Made by a program: the position numbers and the translations under genes. This document shows, piece by piece, positions 48,673 to 58,065 of a DNA stretch of 64,000 bases. This DNA comes from Seohaeicola_A nanhaiensis (GTDB lineage Bacteria; Pseudomonadota; Alphaproteobacteria; Rhodobacterales; Rhodobacteraceae): positions 310,001-374,000 of the forward strand of contig NZ_JBHSGI010000002.1 in the NCBI RefSeq assembly GCF_042654245.1, given 5' to 3'. The notes beneath the pieces were generated by a model. That model had not been told where the DNA came from, ran no database searches, and worked only from the letters and a program-made list of their open reading frames with translations. Position 1 is the first letter of the stretch. The number at the start of each line of letters is the position of its first letter.

Positions 48673-51600
48673 TCAGGCCGCGCGCATCAGCGCGGCCACC
48701 CTTGCCTGCACCTCCTCGGCCGCCTTTTCGCGGACCGGGCCATAGCCGCGGATGTCCATGGGGGCAGCCAGCACGTCCGCGGCGCGGTCGTCGAGCGGCA
48801 GCTTCGCCAGCAGATCGATGAACCAGACCAGAAGATTGCGGTCGAGCTTGCGGTCGGCGCTGAACCGGAACGGGTCGAGGATCGTGCCCCGCAGCCGTTT
48901 CATCCCCGCCATACGGCGCAAGACCGGCGTCATCCAGGAACCGAACTGACGTTTTACCGGACGTCCACGCGTATCCCGCCCCAGCGGCAGCATGGGCGGC
49001 GCGAAGTGGTAGTTTACCTTGAAGTCCCCCTCGAATTCCGTGCGCAGGCGGTCCTCGAAGCCGGTCTGCGTCATCAGCCGGGCGACCTCGTATTCGTCCT
49101 TGATCGCCATCAGCTTGAACAGCGACTTCGCCGCCAGCGCCATCTGCGCCTCGCTGGCGCCGCGGGCCGAGAAGGCGGCGAGAGTATCGCGATAACGCTG
49201 CGCATAGTCCGAGTCCTGATAGTCGGTCAGGAAGGCCGCCCGCCGGTCGATCAGAGTTGCGGAGTCCTGGGCCGGAGCATGCGGCGCCGGCATCGCCAGC
49301 GCTTCGGGCTGCGCGGCCAGCAGGCGCCCCAGATCGAAGGCCCGCCCATTGGCCTCGACCGCGGTGCCGTTGAGCAGAATGGCCTGTTTGAGAGCCAGTT
49401 CGCTGACCGGAACCAGACCATTCTGCCACGCCGCGCCCAGCAGGATGATATTGGCAAAGACCGCGTCGCCCATCAGCCGCTCGGCCAGCGCGTTCGCATC
49501 CGCCGCCAACACATTGGCGTCGCCCACCGTCGCGCGGATCAACGCCTCGCGCTCGGCCACTTTCAGATCGGCGTCGCGGCGCAGGACCAGATCCCCCGTC
49601 GGCATTTCCGCGCGATTCAGCACCACCTTCGTGCCGTTCCGGTAATGCGCCGATGCCTTGGGGGCCGACGCAACCACCACGTCGCAAGCGATCAGCGCAT
49701 CCGCCGCCCCGGTGCCGATCCGCACCTGGTTCAGCGCCCCAGGCCGGTCAGCCAGCCTGACATAGCCAATCACGGTGCCGAACTTCTGGGCAAAGCCGGT
49801 GAAGTCGAGCACGCTGGCGCCCTTGCCTTCGAGGTGTGCGGCCATGGTGATCAGCGCACCGACGGTCACAACACCCGTACCGCCCACCCCGGCAACCAAC
49901 AGGTCATAGGGCGTGGTGAGCGAGGGCAGCTTCGGCTGCGGCAGGCCGGCCAGCGCCGAAAGGTCGATGTCGGCGCCGCGCGTCTTGCGGCGGGTGGCGC
50001 CCTCCACGGTCACAAAGCTGGGGCAGAAGCCGTTAAGGCACGAGAAGTCCTTGTTGCAGGTCGAAAGGTTGATCTTCCGCTTGCGGCCGAACTCGGTCTC
50101 CAGCGGCTCGACGCTGAGACAGTTGGATTCCATCGAACAGTCGCCGCAGCCCTCGCAGACGAGGTCGTTGATGAAGGCGAAACGCTGGGGGTCCTCCATC
50201 GTGCCGCGCTTGCGGCGGCGGCGTTTCTCGGTGGCGCAGGTCTGTTCGTAGATCAGCACCGAGACGCCCGCCACCTCGCGCAGCTCGCGCTGCACAGTGT
50301 CGAGGGCAGCGCGGTCGTGGAAGGTGGTCCCGGGCGGAAAATCGGTTGTGGAAAACTTGCCGATATCGTCTGAAACCAACGCGATGCGCTGCACACCTTC
50401 GGCACGGCAGGTCTGGGCTATCCCCAAAACGCTCACAGGACCGTCCACAGGTTGCCCACCGGTCATGGCGACGGCATCGTTGTAGAGAATCTTGTAGGTT
50501 ATGTTCGTCCCCGCCGCGACAGCCTGACGAATAGCGAGAGACCCGGAATGGTACCAGGTTCCTTCGCCAAGGTTCTGAAAAATATGGCCATTTCCGGTAA
50601 AGCGCGAGGCGGCAACGAACGGCACACCCTCGCCGCCCATCTGTGCATAACCGTCGGTGCTGCGGTCCATCCAGGACGCCATCACGTGGCAGCCGATGCC
50701 CGAGGCTGCGCGGCTGCCCTCCGGCACCTTGGTCGAGGTGTTGTGCGGACAGCCCGAACAGAAATAGGGCGTGCGCGTCGCACCGGCGACGTTCAGCACG
50801 GGCGGCGGCGTTTCGGTCAGGCGGGCGGCGCGGGCCACCAGCCCTTCCTCGGGAAAGTGCTTGTCCAGCCGGCGCGCGATCAGCGGCGCCAGCAGGCGCG
50901 GTGACAGCTCACCCGTCCAGGGCACCAGCGGCGCTCCGTCCTCGTCGAACTTGCCCACCATCCGTTCGGGCTTGTCGCCCGGCCAGTCATAGAAATACTC
51001 CTTGAACTGGCTTTCGATGATGCCGCGCTTTTCCTCGATCACCATGACCTCGGTCTTGCCGTTCACAAAGCGCAGCGCGTCGCGCAGCGCCAGCGGCCAG
51101 ACCATGCCGACCTTATAGATGTCGATGCCCAGCCGCCGGCACGCGGCATCGTCCAGGCCCAGCAGTCGCAGCGCCTCCATTAGATCGAGATGGCCCTTGC
51201 CGGTCGTGACAAATCCGAAATGCGCTTTGTCGGTGTCGTAGATGCGCCGATCGATCGGATTGGCTTCGACAAAAGCCTCGACCGCCTTCAGCTTGTAGGT
51301 GAGGCGCGTCTCGATCTCGGGCGACGGCAGGTCGGCGCGGCGGATGTGCAGCCCGCCGGGCGGCAGATCGATCTCGGGGTGCGTGAAGACCCGGTCGGGG
51401 CGCAATTCGACCGAAGCCGCGGATTCCACCGTTTCCGAGATGGCCTTGAAACCCACCCAGGTGCCGGAAAACCGCGAAAGTTCAATCCCGTATGCGCCGA
51501 ACTCCAGATACTCGGCCACACTGGCCGGGTTCAGTGTCGGCATGAACCACGACATGAAAGCAACGTCCGACTGATGCGGCATCGAGGAGGACACGCAGCC

Positions 51601-52059
51601 ATGGTCGTCTCCCGCAACGACCAGAACGCCGCCTTTTGGCGCCGAGCCATAGGCATTGCCGTGACGCAGCGCATCGCCGGAGCGGTCGACGCCGGGTCCT
51701 TTGCCATACCACATGGCAAAGACCCCCTCGACCTCGGCCTTCGGATCAAGCACCGCCTGCTGCGACCCAAGCACCAGCGTCGCGCCCAAATCTTCGTTCA
51801 CCGCCGGCTGAAAGACGATTTTTGCTTGATCCAGCCGGTCCTTGTTCTTCCACATCTCCAGATCGACCCCGCCCAGAGGCGAGCCGCGATAGCCCGAGAC
51901 GAAACCAGCGGTGTTCAATCCGGCCGCACGGTCGCGCCGCGCCTGGTCGAGCATGATGCGCACCAGTGCCTGCGTGCCGCTCAGAAAGACCCGTCCCTTT
52001 GGCAGGTCATATCGGTCGGACAGCTTGTAGGTCTGGAATTTGCTGGACTGGTTGGTCAT
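48673..52059 (-). CDS. Indolepyruvate ferredoxin oxidoreductase, single-chain
   Basis: 1128-residue TPP- and iron-sulfur-dependent enzyme that oxidatively decarboxylates aryl- or branched-chain 2-keto acids to acyl-CoA with ferredoxin as acceptor, for amino-acid breakdown. From the N-terminus: alpha-like domain (GFVSGYRGSPLGGVD, residues 50-65), TPP-binding domain (FCSGCPHNTSTKVPEGSRAASGIGCHVM from about 433), an iron-sulfur cysteine cluster (CEGCGDCSMESNC near 634 and CNKDFSCLNGFC near 667-680), and the gamma domain (GVGGTGVVTVGALITMAA near 725). The length matches the proteobacterial single-chain form. The ATG follows AGAGG. It is divergent from an Lrp-type regulator, the usual partner for such a gene. 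Confidence 0.94.
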   Translation of the reverse strand: MTNQSSKFQTYKLSDRYDLPKGRVFLSGTQALVRIMLDQARRDRAAGLNTAGFVSGYRGSPLGGVDLEMWKNKDRLDQAKIVFQPAVNEDLGATLVLGSQQAVLDPKAEVEGVFAMWYGKGPGVDRSGDALRHGNAYGSAPKGGVLVVAGDDHGCVSSSMPHQSDVAFMSWFMPTLNPASVAEYLEFGAYGIELSRFSGTWVGFKAISETVESAASVELRPDRVFTHPEIDLPPGGLHIRRADLPSPEIETRLTYKLKAVEAFVEANPIDRRIYDTDKAHFGFVTTGKGHLDLMEALRLLGLDDAACRRLGIDIYKVGMVWPLALRDALRFVNGKTEVMVIEEKRGIIESQFKEYFYDWPGDKPERMVGKFDEDGAPLVPWTGELSPRLLAPLIARRLDKHFPEEGLVARAARLTETPPPVLNVAGATRTPYFCSGCPHNTSTKVPEGSRAASGIGCHVMASWMDRSTDGYAQMGGEGVPFVAASRFTGNGHIFQNLGEGTWYHSGSLAIRQAVAAGTNITYKILYNDAVAMTGGQPVDGPVSVLGIAQTCRAEGVQRIALVSDDIGKFSTTDFPPGTTFHDRAALDTVQRELREVAGVSVLIYEQTCATEKRRRRKRGTMEDPQRFAFINDLVCEGCGDCSMESNCLSVEPLETEFGRKRKINLSTCNKDFSCLNGFCPSFVTVEGATRRKTRGADIDLSALAGLPQPKLPSLTTPYDLLVAGVGGTGVVTVGALITMAAHLEGKGASVLDFTGFAQKFGTVIGYVRLADRPGALNQVRIGTGAADALIACDVVVASAPKASAHYRNGTKVVLNRAEMPTGDLVLRRDADLKVAEREALIRATVGDANVLAADANALAERLMGDAVFANIILLGAAWQNGLVPVSELALKQAILLNGTAVEANGRAFDLGRLLAAQPEALAMPAPHAPAQDSATLIDRRAAFLTDYQDSDYAQRYRDTLAAFSARGASEAQMALAAKSLFKLMAIKDEYEVARLMTQTGFEDRLRTEFEGDFKVNYHFAPPMLPLGRDTRGRPVKRQFGSWMTPVLRRMAGMKRLRGTILDPFRFSADRKLDRNLLVWFIDLLAKLPLDDRAADVLAAPMDIRGYGPVREKAAEEVQARVAALMRAA

Positions 52060-52102
52060 GGCGTACCTCTGGCTACGTCGGATATTTTACCGCATCGCGC
52101 CT

Positions 52103-52183
52103 GAAAAATTCGACCAATCGTGTGGCAGTTTGGGATCAAATTTGCTAAAGTCTGTCAAGTACAGATCATCTTTCGGAATTTTT
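52103..52183. promoter_or_regulatory. AT-rich divergent control region between the Lrp gene and the indolepyruvate oxidoreductase gene
   Basis: The 128-base gap is the most AT-rich divergent region in the window. AAAAATTC (52104-52111) and GAATTTTT (52176-52183) are perfect inverted copies 64 bases apart, a spacing that would suit binding of an octameric Lrp across the DNA. No exact Lrp consensus can be claimed. Confidence 0.45.
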
Positions 52184-52187
52184 GCCC

Positions 52188-52637
52188 ATGCCCGACCTCG
52201 ATCCTGTCGATGCCGAAATCCTCCGTCACCTGCGCCGCGACAGCCGGATGTCCAACGCCGACCTGGCCGAGCGGGTTGGCCTGTCGCCCTCGTCCTGCTG
52301 GCGGCGGGTGCGCGCACTGGAAGAGGGTGGGGTCATCAAACGTTACAGCGTCGTTCTGGATGGCGAAAAGATCGGGCAGGCCTTTCAGGCCATCGTCCAC
52401 GTGCAACTGACCCGCCACGACCCGCAGAATGTGGAGGGCTTCATCCGCGCGGTGCAGGGCAAGGAGGAAGTGCGCGACTGTTTCGCCACCACCGGCCAGT
52501 CCGACTACCATCTCTTCGTCAGTTGCGCCGACCTGAACGCCTACAACCGCTTTCTCGAAGGCTTTCTCTTTCGATTGCCGGCCGTGGCCAGCGCGCAGAC
52601 GAACATGGTGTTGCGCACGATCAAGGCGCGCGACTGA
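52188..52637 (+). CDS. Lrp/AsnC family transcriptional regulator
   Basis: 149-residue regulator. Helix-turn-helix is at residues 8-50 (DPVDAEILRHLRRDSRMSNADLAERVGLSPSSCWRRVRALEEGGVI), then the RAM ligand-binding domain (FQAIVHVQLTRHDPQNVEGFIRAV, VRDCFATTGQSDYHLFVSCADLNAYNRFL). It probably senses an amino acid and controls the divergent indolepyruvate ferredoxin oxidoreductase gene, as is common for such pairs. The ATG at 52188 is preferred to an in-frame TTG two codons upstream. Confidence 0.93.
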   Translation: MPDLDPVDAEILRHLRRDSRMSNADLAERVGLSPSSCWRRVRALEEGGVIKRYSVVLDGEKIGQAFQAIVHVQLTRHDPQNVEGFIRAVQGKEEVRDCFATTGQSDYHLFVSCADLNAYNRFLEGFLFRLPAVASAQTNMVLRTIKARD

Positions 52638-52715
52638 CCGCAACCCACGGTAAGTTCATTTTGCCCCACCCCGATACCGCCTTAGGTTGTGGTGAACGTA
52701 CTCAGGGAGCCTGAA

Positions 52716-53615
52716 ATGAACGACCATGTCCGCCGCAAGGCCAGCGATTTCGACCCCCGCATTCTCGAGATTTTCGATGGCTATGTGCATGGCAAGATGT
52801 CGAAACGCGATTTCATAGCCAAGGCCGCGCGCTATGCCGCCGCTGGCGTGACAGGCGCGATGCTCCTGGAGCAGTTGCAGCCCAATTATGCGCTTGCCCA
52901 GCAGGTGCCGCCCGACGACCCGGACATCGAGACGATGACGGTGGACTATCAAAGCCCCGAGGGTCACGGCACGATGAAGGGCCTGATGGCCCACCCAAAA
53001 GGAGAAAAGGTGCGCCCCGCCATCCTGGTCATCCACGAGAATCGCGGCCTCAATCCCTATATCGCGGATGTGGTCCGCCGATGCGCCAAGGCCGGCTATC
53101 TCGCCTTCGGGCCGGACGGGCTGACCCCGCTGGGGGGCTATCCGGGTACCGACGAACAGGGCCGCGAGATGCAGGCCTCGATGGATCCCGCGAAGCTGAT
53201 GGAGGATTTCTTCGCCGCCTTCGAATTCCTGAGGGATCACGACCTCAGCACCGGCAAGGTGGGCGCGGTCGGATTCTGCTATGGCGGGGGCGTCGTAAAC
53301 GCTCTGGCCGTGGCCTATCCGGACCTTTCAGCGGCCGTGCCGTTCTACGGACGCCAGCCAGCGGCCGAGGATGTTGCGGAAATTCAGGCCCCGCTGCAGA
53401 TCCACTACGCCGGGCTGGACGAGCGCATCAACGCCGGCGCGCCGGCGTTCAAGGCAGCGCTGGAAGAGCACCACAAGAAATACGAGATGTATTTCTATGA
53501 CGGCGCGAACCACGGATTCCACAACGACACCACGCCGCGCTATGACGAAGCGGCGGCCAAGCTGGCGTGGGACCGGACGCTTGCCTTCTTTGCGTTGCAC
53601 CTGGCCAGCCGTTAA
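52716..53615 (+). CDS. Dienelactone hydrolase family protein with Tat-like KR signal
   Basis: 299-residue alpha/beta hydrolase. The triad is C188 (GAVGFCYGGG), D235 (YAGLDERIN) and H266 (GANHGFHND), as in dienelactone hydrolases. The N-terminus is unusual: a 30-residue polar lead, then SKRDFIAKAARYAAAGVTGA, resembling a twin-arginine signal with K in place of the first R, ending ALAQ near residue 62. It is probably exported. Substrate unknown; this subgroup is seen beyond aromatic-degradation loci. AGGGAG lies before the ATG at 52716. It is convergent with folD, 3 bases apart. Confidence 0.9.
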   Translation: MNDHVRRKASDFDPRILEIFDGYVHGKMSKRDFIAKAARYAAAGVTGAMLLEQLQPNYALAQQVPPDDPDIETMTVDYQSPEGHGTMKGLMAHPKGEKVRPAILVIHENRGLNPYIADVVRRCAKAGYLAFGPDGLTPLGGYPGTDEQGREMQASMDPAKLMEDFFAAFEFLRDHDLSTGKVGAVGFCYGGGVVNALAVAYPDLSAAVPFYGRQPAAEDVAEIQAPLQIHYAGLDERINAGAPAFKAALEEHHKKYEMYFYDGANHGFHNDTTPRYDEAAAKLAWDRTLAFFALHLASR

Positions 53616-53618
53616 GGC

Positions 53619-54509
53619 TCAGGCAGTCAACCCTTCAGGCTCGGGCAGGCCATTGGCGCGGCAACAGGCGGTCAGGGTGTTGGCCAGCAGGCAGGCGATG
53701 GTCATCGGACCGACACCACCGGGCACCGGCGTGATCGCGCCGGCCACCTCGGCGCAGCTGGCGTAATCGCAGTCGCCAACGATACGGTCTTTGCCTGACT
53801 CTGTCGGGATGCGCGTGATCCCCACGTCGATAACCGTGGACCCGGGTTTGAGCCAGTCGCCTGAGACCATCCCGGCACGTCCTACCGCCGCCACGACGAT
53901 ATCGGCGCGGCGCACCACGGCCGGCAGATCACGCGTGCGCGAATGCGCGATGGTCACGGTGCAGTTGTCCCGCAGCAGCAGCTGCGCCATCGGCTTGCCA
54001 ACGATATTGCTGCGCCCGATCACAACCGCCTCCATGCCTGTAAGATCGCCATGCAGATCCCGCAGCAGCATCAGCGAACCGAGCGGCGTGCAGGGCACCA
54101 TAGCCTTCTGCCCGGTCGCCAGCAGCCCGGCATTTGAGATGTGAAAGCCATCTACGTCCTTGGCCGGATCGACCGTCGCAAGAATCCTGGATTCGTCCAA
54201 GTGACCGGGCAGCGGCAGCTGGACCAGAATACCGTGAACGTCCGGATCGCCGTTCAATGCCTCGATGATCGACAGCACCTCGTCCTCTGAGGCGGTCGCC
54301 GGCAAACGCTTCTCGACCGAATGCATTCCGGCCTCGACAGTTTGCTTGCCCTTGGAACGGACATATACCTCGCTGGCCGGGTCCGCGCCAACGAGAACCA
54401 CGGCGAGACCCGGCGTGATGCCCTGCGCCTTCAACTGCGCGACATGCTCGGCCACCTTGCCCCGCACCGTCGCCGCGAAGGCCTTGCCATCGATCACCCG
54501 TGCCGCCAT
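53619..54509 (-). CDS. folD: Bifunctional methylenetetrahydrofolate dehydrogenase/cyclohydrolase
   Basis: 296-residue cytoplasmic enzyme converting 5,10-methylene-THF to 10-formyl-THF via methenyl-THF with NADP. Motifs: YVRSKGKQTVEAG near residues 50-62 (catalytic lysine), GILVQLPLPGHLDESRIL near 95-112, then DVDGFHISNAG, GRSNIVGKPMAQLLL and GGVGPMTIACLLANTL. It lies downstream of fhs on the same strand with 183 bases between, so the two enzymes that link formate to the folate pool are neighbours and fit a C1/formate flux role. Confidence 0.96.
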   Translation of the reverse strand: MAARVIDGKAFAATVRGKVAEHVAQLKAQGITPGLAVVLVGADPASEVYVRSKGKQTVEAGMHSVEKRLPATASEDEVLSIIEALNGDPDVHGILVQLPLPGHLDESRILATVDPAKDVDGFHISNAGLLATGQKAMVPCTPLGSLMLLRDLHGDLTGMEAVVIGRSNIVGKPMAQLLLRDNCTVTIAHSRTRDLPAVVRRADIVVAAVGRAGMVSGDWLKPGSTVIDVGITRIPTESGKDRIVGDCDYASCAEVAGAITPVPGGVGPMTIACLLANTLTACCRANGLPEPEGLTA

Positions 54510-54519
54510 GTCCCGTTCC

Positions 54520-54610
54520 TTCTTCTCTTTTCAAATACTCAACCCGCCGCGACGCGGTGGATTAGGGCCGAGTGGGGGCTCGATGCCCCCCGAGGGCCGC
54601 GCCTGCGCCG
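54520..54610 (-). repeat. Weak copy of the dispersed intergenic repeat before folD
   Basis: On the minus strand the sequence runs from a GGGGGGCATCGAGCCCCC hairpin through CCGCGTCGCGG to GAGTATTTGAAAAGAGAAG just before folD. The hairpin and the TATTTG/AGAG box are shared with the copies at 3782, 6793 and 39355, but the order of the parts is changed and similarity is lower. The AGAAGGA end doubles as the folD ribosome binding site. Confidence 0.45.
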
Positions 54611-54692
54611 CACTACCCCACCGTGTGGGGACTCCGCCAGCCTTATGCGCCGGCGCGCTCTGTCGCCACCCACGTCTGACGGACAAAGCCCG

Positions 54693-56366
54693 TCAGAAGA
54701 GACCTTCGATCTGCCCTGCCTCGTTCAGCCGGATCGTCTCGGCGCTTGGCACCTTGGGCAGTCCCGGCATCGTCATGATCTCCCCGCAGATCGCCACGAC
54801 AAAGCCCGCGCCGGCCGACAGCCGCACCTCACGCACCGGAACCGAATGCCCGGTCGGCGCACCCCGCAGATTGGGGTCGGTCGAGAAGGAATACTGCGTC
54901 TTGGCCATGCAGATCGGCAGGTTGCCATAGCCCTGCGCTTCCCAGGCCTTCAGCTGATCGCGTACCGACTTGTCGGCCAGCACCTCGTCGGCATGGTAGA
55001 TCCGCTTGGCGATCGTCTCGATCTTGTCGAAAAGTCCCATCTCGTCGGGATAGAGCGGGGTGAACTGGCTGCCCTTGTCCGCAAGCTGCACGACCTTCTG
55101 CGCCAGCGCCTCGATCCCTTCGCCACCCTTGGCCCAGTGCTTGCAGAGGATCGCCTCGGACCCCTGCGCCTTGACGAACTCCTGCACCGCGGCGATCTCG
55201 GCCTCGGTGTCCGAGACAAAGTGGTTGATCGCCACCACCACAGGAACCCCAAAGCTCTTGAGGTTGCCGATATGCCGGCCAAGATTGGCGCAGCCCTTCT
55301 TCACCGCTGCGACATTCTCGGTTCCGAGATCCGCCTTCGCGATCCCGCCGTTCATCTTCATCGCCCGCACGGTCGCCACCAGCACCACCGCATCGGGGGC
55401 AAGACCCGCTTTCCGGCACTTGATGTTCATGAACTTCTCGGCGCCAAGATCGGCGCCGAAGCCGGCTTCGGTGACCACATAGTCCGCCAGCTTCAGCGCC
55501 GTTGTCGTCGCGGTCACCGAATTGCACCCATGCGCGATATTGGCAAAGGGGCCGCCATGCACGAACGCCGGATTGTTCTCCAGCGTCTGCACCAGGTTCG
55601 GCTGCATCGCGTCCTTCAGAAGAACGGTCATCGCACCGTCTGCCTTGAGGTCGCGGCAATAGACCGGCGTCTTGTCGCGCCGATAGGCCACGATCATGTC
55701 GCCGAGGCGCTTTTCCAGATCCTGCAGGTTCTTCGCCAGGCAGAGGATCGCCATGACTTCCGACGCGACGGTGATGTCGAACCCCGCCTCGCGCGGGAAC
55801 CCGTTGGCCACACCTCCGAGCGAGCAGTTGATCTGCCGTAGCGCCCGGTCGTTCATGTCAACCACACGCCGCCAGACGACGCGGCGGGTGTCGATTTCCA
55901 GCGCGTTGCCCCAGTAGATATGATTGTCGATCATCGCCGCCAGCAGGTTGTGCGCGCTGGTAATGGCGTGGAAGTCCCCGGTGAAATGAAGGTTCATTTC
56001 CTCCATCGGCACCACCTGCGCCATACCGCCACCTGCCGCGCCTCCCTTCATCCCGAAATTCGGGCCAAGCGACGCCTCGCGGATGCAGATGACGGCCTTC
56101 TTGCCGATCCGGTTCAGACCGTCACCCAGACCAACGGTCGTGGTCGTCTTGCCCTCGCCCGCCGGGGTCGGGTTGATCGCCGTCACCAGGATCAGCTTGC
56201 CATTCTTGTTGCCCTGAACCGAGTCGATGAAACTCTGGCTGACCTTGGCCTTGTCATGGCCGTACGGCAGCAGATCTTCCGCCGCGATCCCCAGCTTGGC
56301 CCCGATCTCGAGGATCGGCTTCTTCTTCGCCTCGCGGGCAATTTCGATGTCACTTTTGTAGGCCAT
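54693..56366 (-). CDS. fhs: Formate-tetrahydrofolate ligase
   Basis: 557-residue ATP-dependent ligase making 10-formyl-THF from formate. Conserved segments: VTAINPTPAGEGKTTTTVGLGDGLNRIGKKA near residues 57-87 (nucleotide-binding loop), REASLGPNFGMKGGAAGGGMAQV, MEEMNLHFTGDFHAITSAHNLLAAMIDNHI, GFDITVASEVMAILCL and FGADLGAEKFMNIKCR. The length is standard. The ATG at 56366 has AAAGGA nine bases upstream; the frame is open 21 codons further without support. Together with folD it allows formate use or release. Confidence 0.97.
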   Translation of the reverse strand: MAYKSDIEIAREAKKKPILEIGAKLGIAAEDLLPYGHDKAKVSQSFIDSVQGNKNGKLILVTAINPTPAGEGKTTTTVGLGDGLNRIGKKAVICIREASLGPNFGMKGGAAGGGMAQVVPMEEMNLHFTGDFHAITSAHNLLAAMIDNHIYWGNALEIDTRRVVWRRVVDMNDRALRQINCSLGGVANGFPREAGFDITVASEVMAILCLAKNLQDLEKRLGDMIVAYRRDKTPVYCRDLKADGAMTVLLKDAMQPNLVQTLENNPAFVHGGPFANIAHGCNSVTATTTALKLADYVVTEAGFGADLGAEKFMNIKCRKAGLAPDAVVLVATVRAMKMNGGIAKADLGTENVAAVKKGCANLGRHIGNLKSFGVPVVVAINHFVSDTEAEIAAVQEFVKAQGSEAILCKHWAKGGEGIEALAQKVVQLADKGSQFTPLYPDEMGLFDKIETIAKRIYHADEVLADKSVRDQLKAWEAQGYGNLPICMAKTQYSFSTDPNLRGAPTGHSVPVREVRLSAGAGFVVAICGEIMTMPGLPKVPSAETIRLNEAGQIEGLF

Positions 56367-56649
56367 GGCGCGTGATCCTTTCCAGGGTCGCTTTCGGGTG
56401 TTGTGACGCCTCGTATATCGCTCGGACAAGCCCCCGACGGGCGCGATTGCGACGTTTTCCCGGCGGGAAGCGTCGAAGCCCCTGCGCCTCCTTTCCGATG
56501 CGAAACCGCTGCCGCCGATGGCCTGCGCAAGGCAATTGACCGGCGCCCGCCGAAGCCTAGAGTCCGCGCAGTGTGTTCGGCGCCCCGAGTCGGCTTCACG
56601 CCGGAATCCAGTGGCCTTCTCCGGTTGCCCTTAGCGGAGCATTGCCATC

Positions 56650-58062
56650 GTGGCCGACGACTTCCATTTCATAAACCTGATTGCAAGCAACGGTGCGACC
56701 GTTACCATTGATGACCAGCTTCCCGGCATCGACTGGCTGGTCCTCGAAGGGGAATACCAATTCCAGTCGGACATCCGCCTGAGCTGGGAGAATTCCAATG
56801 GTGTCTCCGTGTCGGCCTCCGGCATGTATTTCGTAAGCGGTGTCTCGGGCGGATTTGTCGGCAGCCGCCTGATCGTCAACGGCTTCATCGAGAACGCGCG
56901 CGGGTCGGACACCCAGGATTTCATCCAGGGCAATGAGGGCGACAACATCCTGATGGGCGACGGAGCCCGCACCGGCAATGGTGGCCACGACGTGCTTTGG
57001 GGGCTGGACGGCAAAGATACCATTTTCGGTGGAAACGGCGCTGACGAGATCAAAGGCGACAATGGCGACGACCGCCTGCTCGGCGACGCCGGCGAGGACA
57101 ATATTTCGGGCGGCGCAGGCGTCGACTCTGTCGAAGGCGGCTCCGGCGCCGACGAGATGTACGGCGGGGGCGATTTGGGCGATACGGTCGCCTACCGGAC
57201 TTCGAATGCCGGCGTCACGATCCTGATCACCTTCGGATCAGCAACGCTCGGCGCCGGTGGCCACGCCGAAGGCGACCTCATCGGTGGTTTCCCAAATATC
57301 GACGGGTCCGACTTCAACGACACGATGACGGACACCGTCGCAGGCGCGGTGGCCTTCGGCGGCAACGACAACATCTTCCGCGGATTTGGCGGGCGCGACA
57401 GGCTGTTCCTCGGCGGCGGCAACGACACCGGCTTTGGCGGCGACGATCACGATACGATCTGGGGTCAAGCCGGTGACGACAAGGCCTTTGGCGGGGCCGG
57501 GAACGACACCCTCAACATGGGAGAGGGCAACGATCTGGCCCGGGGCGGCGCCGGCAATGACATCCTAAGCGGCGATGGGGGGAATGACCGGCTGTTCGGC
57601 GATGCCGGAAACGACATCATCTTCACCAGATTGGGTCGCGACCGGGCCGACGGCGGCGCGGGCGATGACCAAATCCTGGCTGCACGAGGCGTCACCTTCG
57701 CTTTTGGCGGAAGTGGCGATGACAAACTGATCTCGGCAGGCGGCAGGAATACGTTCACCGGCGGTGACGGCGTCGACCGGTTCGAGTTCCGCACGCAATC
57801 CGCCGACATCGAGACCGGCGGCTATACCCGGATCACCGACTTTCAACGCGCTAAAGGCGAATTGGTCGATTTGCGGGTTCTCGGTGACTTCAACTTTATC
57901 CGCGGCGCCGCCTTTTCGGGCACCGGGCTCGAGGTGCGTTTTGACACCACGGCCAATGGGGTCGAGGTTTTTGCCGATATCGATGGCGATGGCATCGCCG
58001 AACTGAAAATCCTCATGGACGGGCTGGCCAGGGTCTTCGCAACCGACTTCCTTCTGGTCTGA
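56650..58062 (+). CDS. RTX-type calcium-binding protein
   Basis: 470-residue acidic protein. Residues 1-85 form a non-repeat N-terminal domain (LIVNGFIENARGSDTQDFIQG begins the transition). Then two blocks of glycine/aspartate nonapeptide repeats (GGXGXDXUX type) run at about 95-180 and 235-370, separated by an irregular stretch (TVAYRTSNAGVTILITFGSATLGAGGHAEGD). The C-terminal 80 residues include YTRITDFQRAKGELVDLRVL, typical of proteins exported by type I secretion with an uncleaved C-terminal signal. No type I secretion genes are adjacent and no enzymatic domain is visible. The start is GTG with GGAG eleven bases upstream. Probably a surface or secreted calcium-binding structural protein. 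Confidence 0.9.
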   Translation: MADDFHFINLIASNGATVTIDDQLPGIDWLVLEGEYQFQSDIRLSWENSNGVSVSASGMYFVSGVSGGFVGSRLIVNGFIENARGSDTQDFIQGNEGDNILMGDGARTGNGGHDVLWGLDGKDTIFGGNGADEIKGDNGDDRLLGDAGEDNISGGAGVDSVEGGSGADEMYGGGDLGDTVAYRTSNAGVTILITFGSATLGAGGHAEGDLIGGFPNIDGSDFNDTMTDTVAGAVAFGGNDNIFRGFGGRDRLFLGGGNDTGFGGDDHDTIWGQAGDDKAFGGAGNDTLNMGEGNDLARGGAGNDILSGDGGNDRLFGDAGNDIIFTRLGRDRADGGAGDDQILAARGVTFAFGGSGDDKLISAGGRNTFTGGDGVDRFEFRTQSADIETGGYTRITDFQRAKGELVDLRVLGDFNFIRGAAFSGTGLEVRFDTTANGVEVFADIDGDGIAELKILMDGLARVFATDFLLV

Positions 58063-58065
58063 GCC

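Noticed and set aside
56930..57760. Tandem GGCGACGAC-like DNA repeats, considered as a CRISPR or minisatellite
   Set aside because: The repeats are in frame, degenerate at the DNA level and encode GGXGXDXUX nonapeptides, so they are RTX protein repeats.
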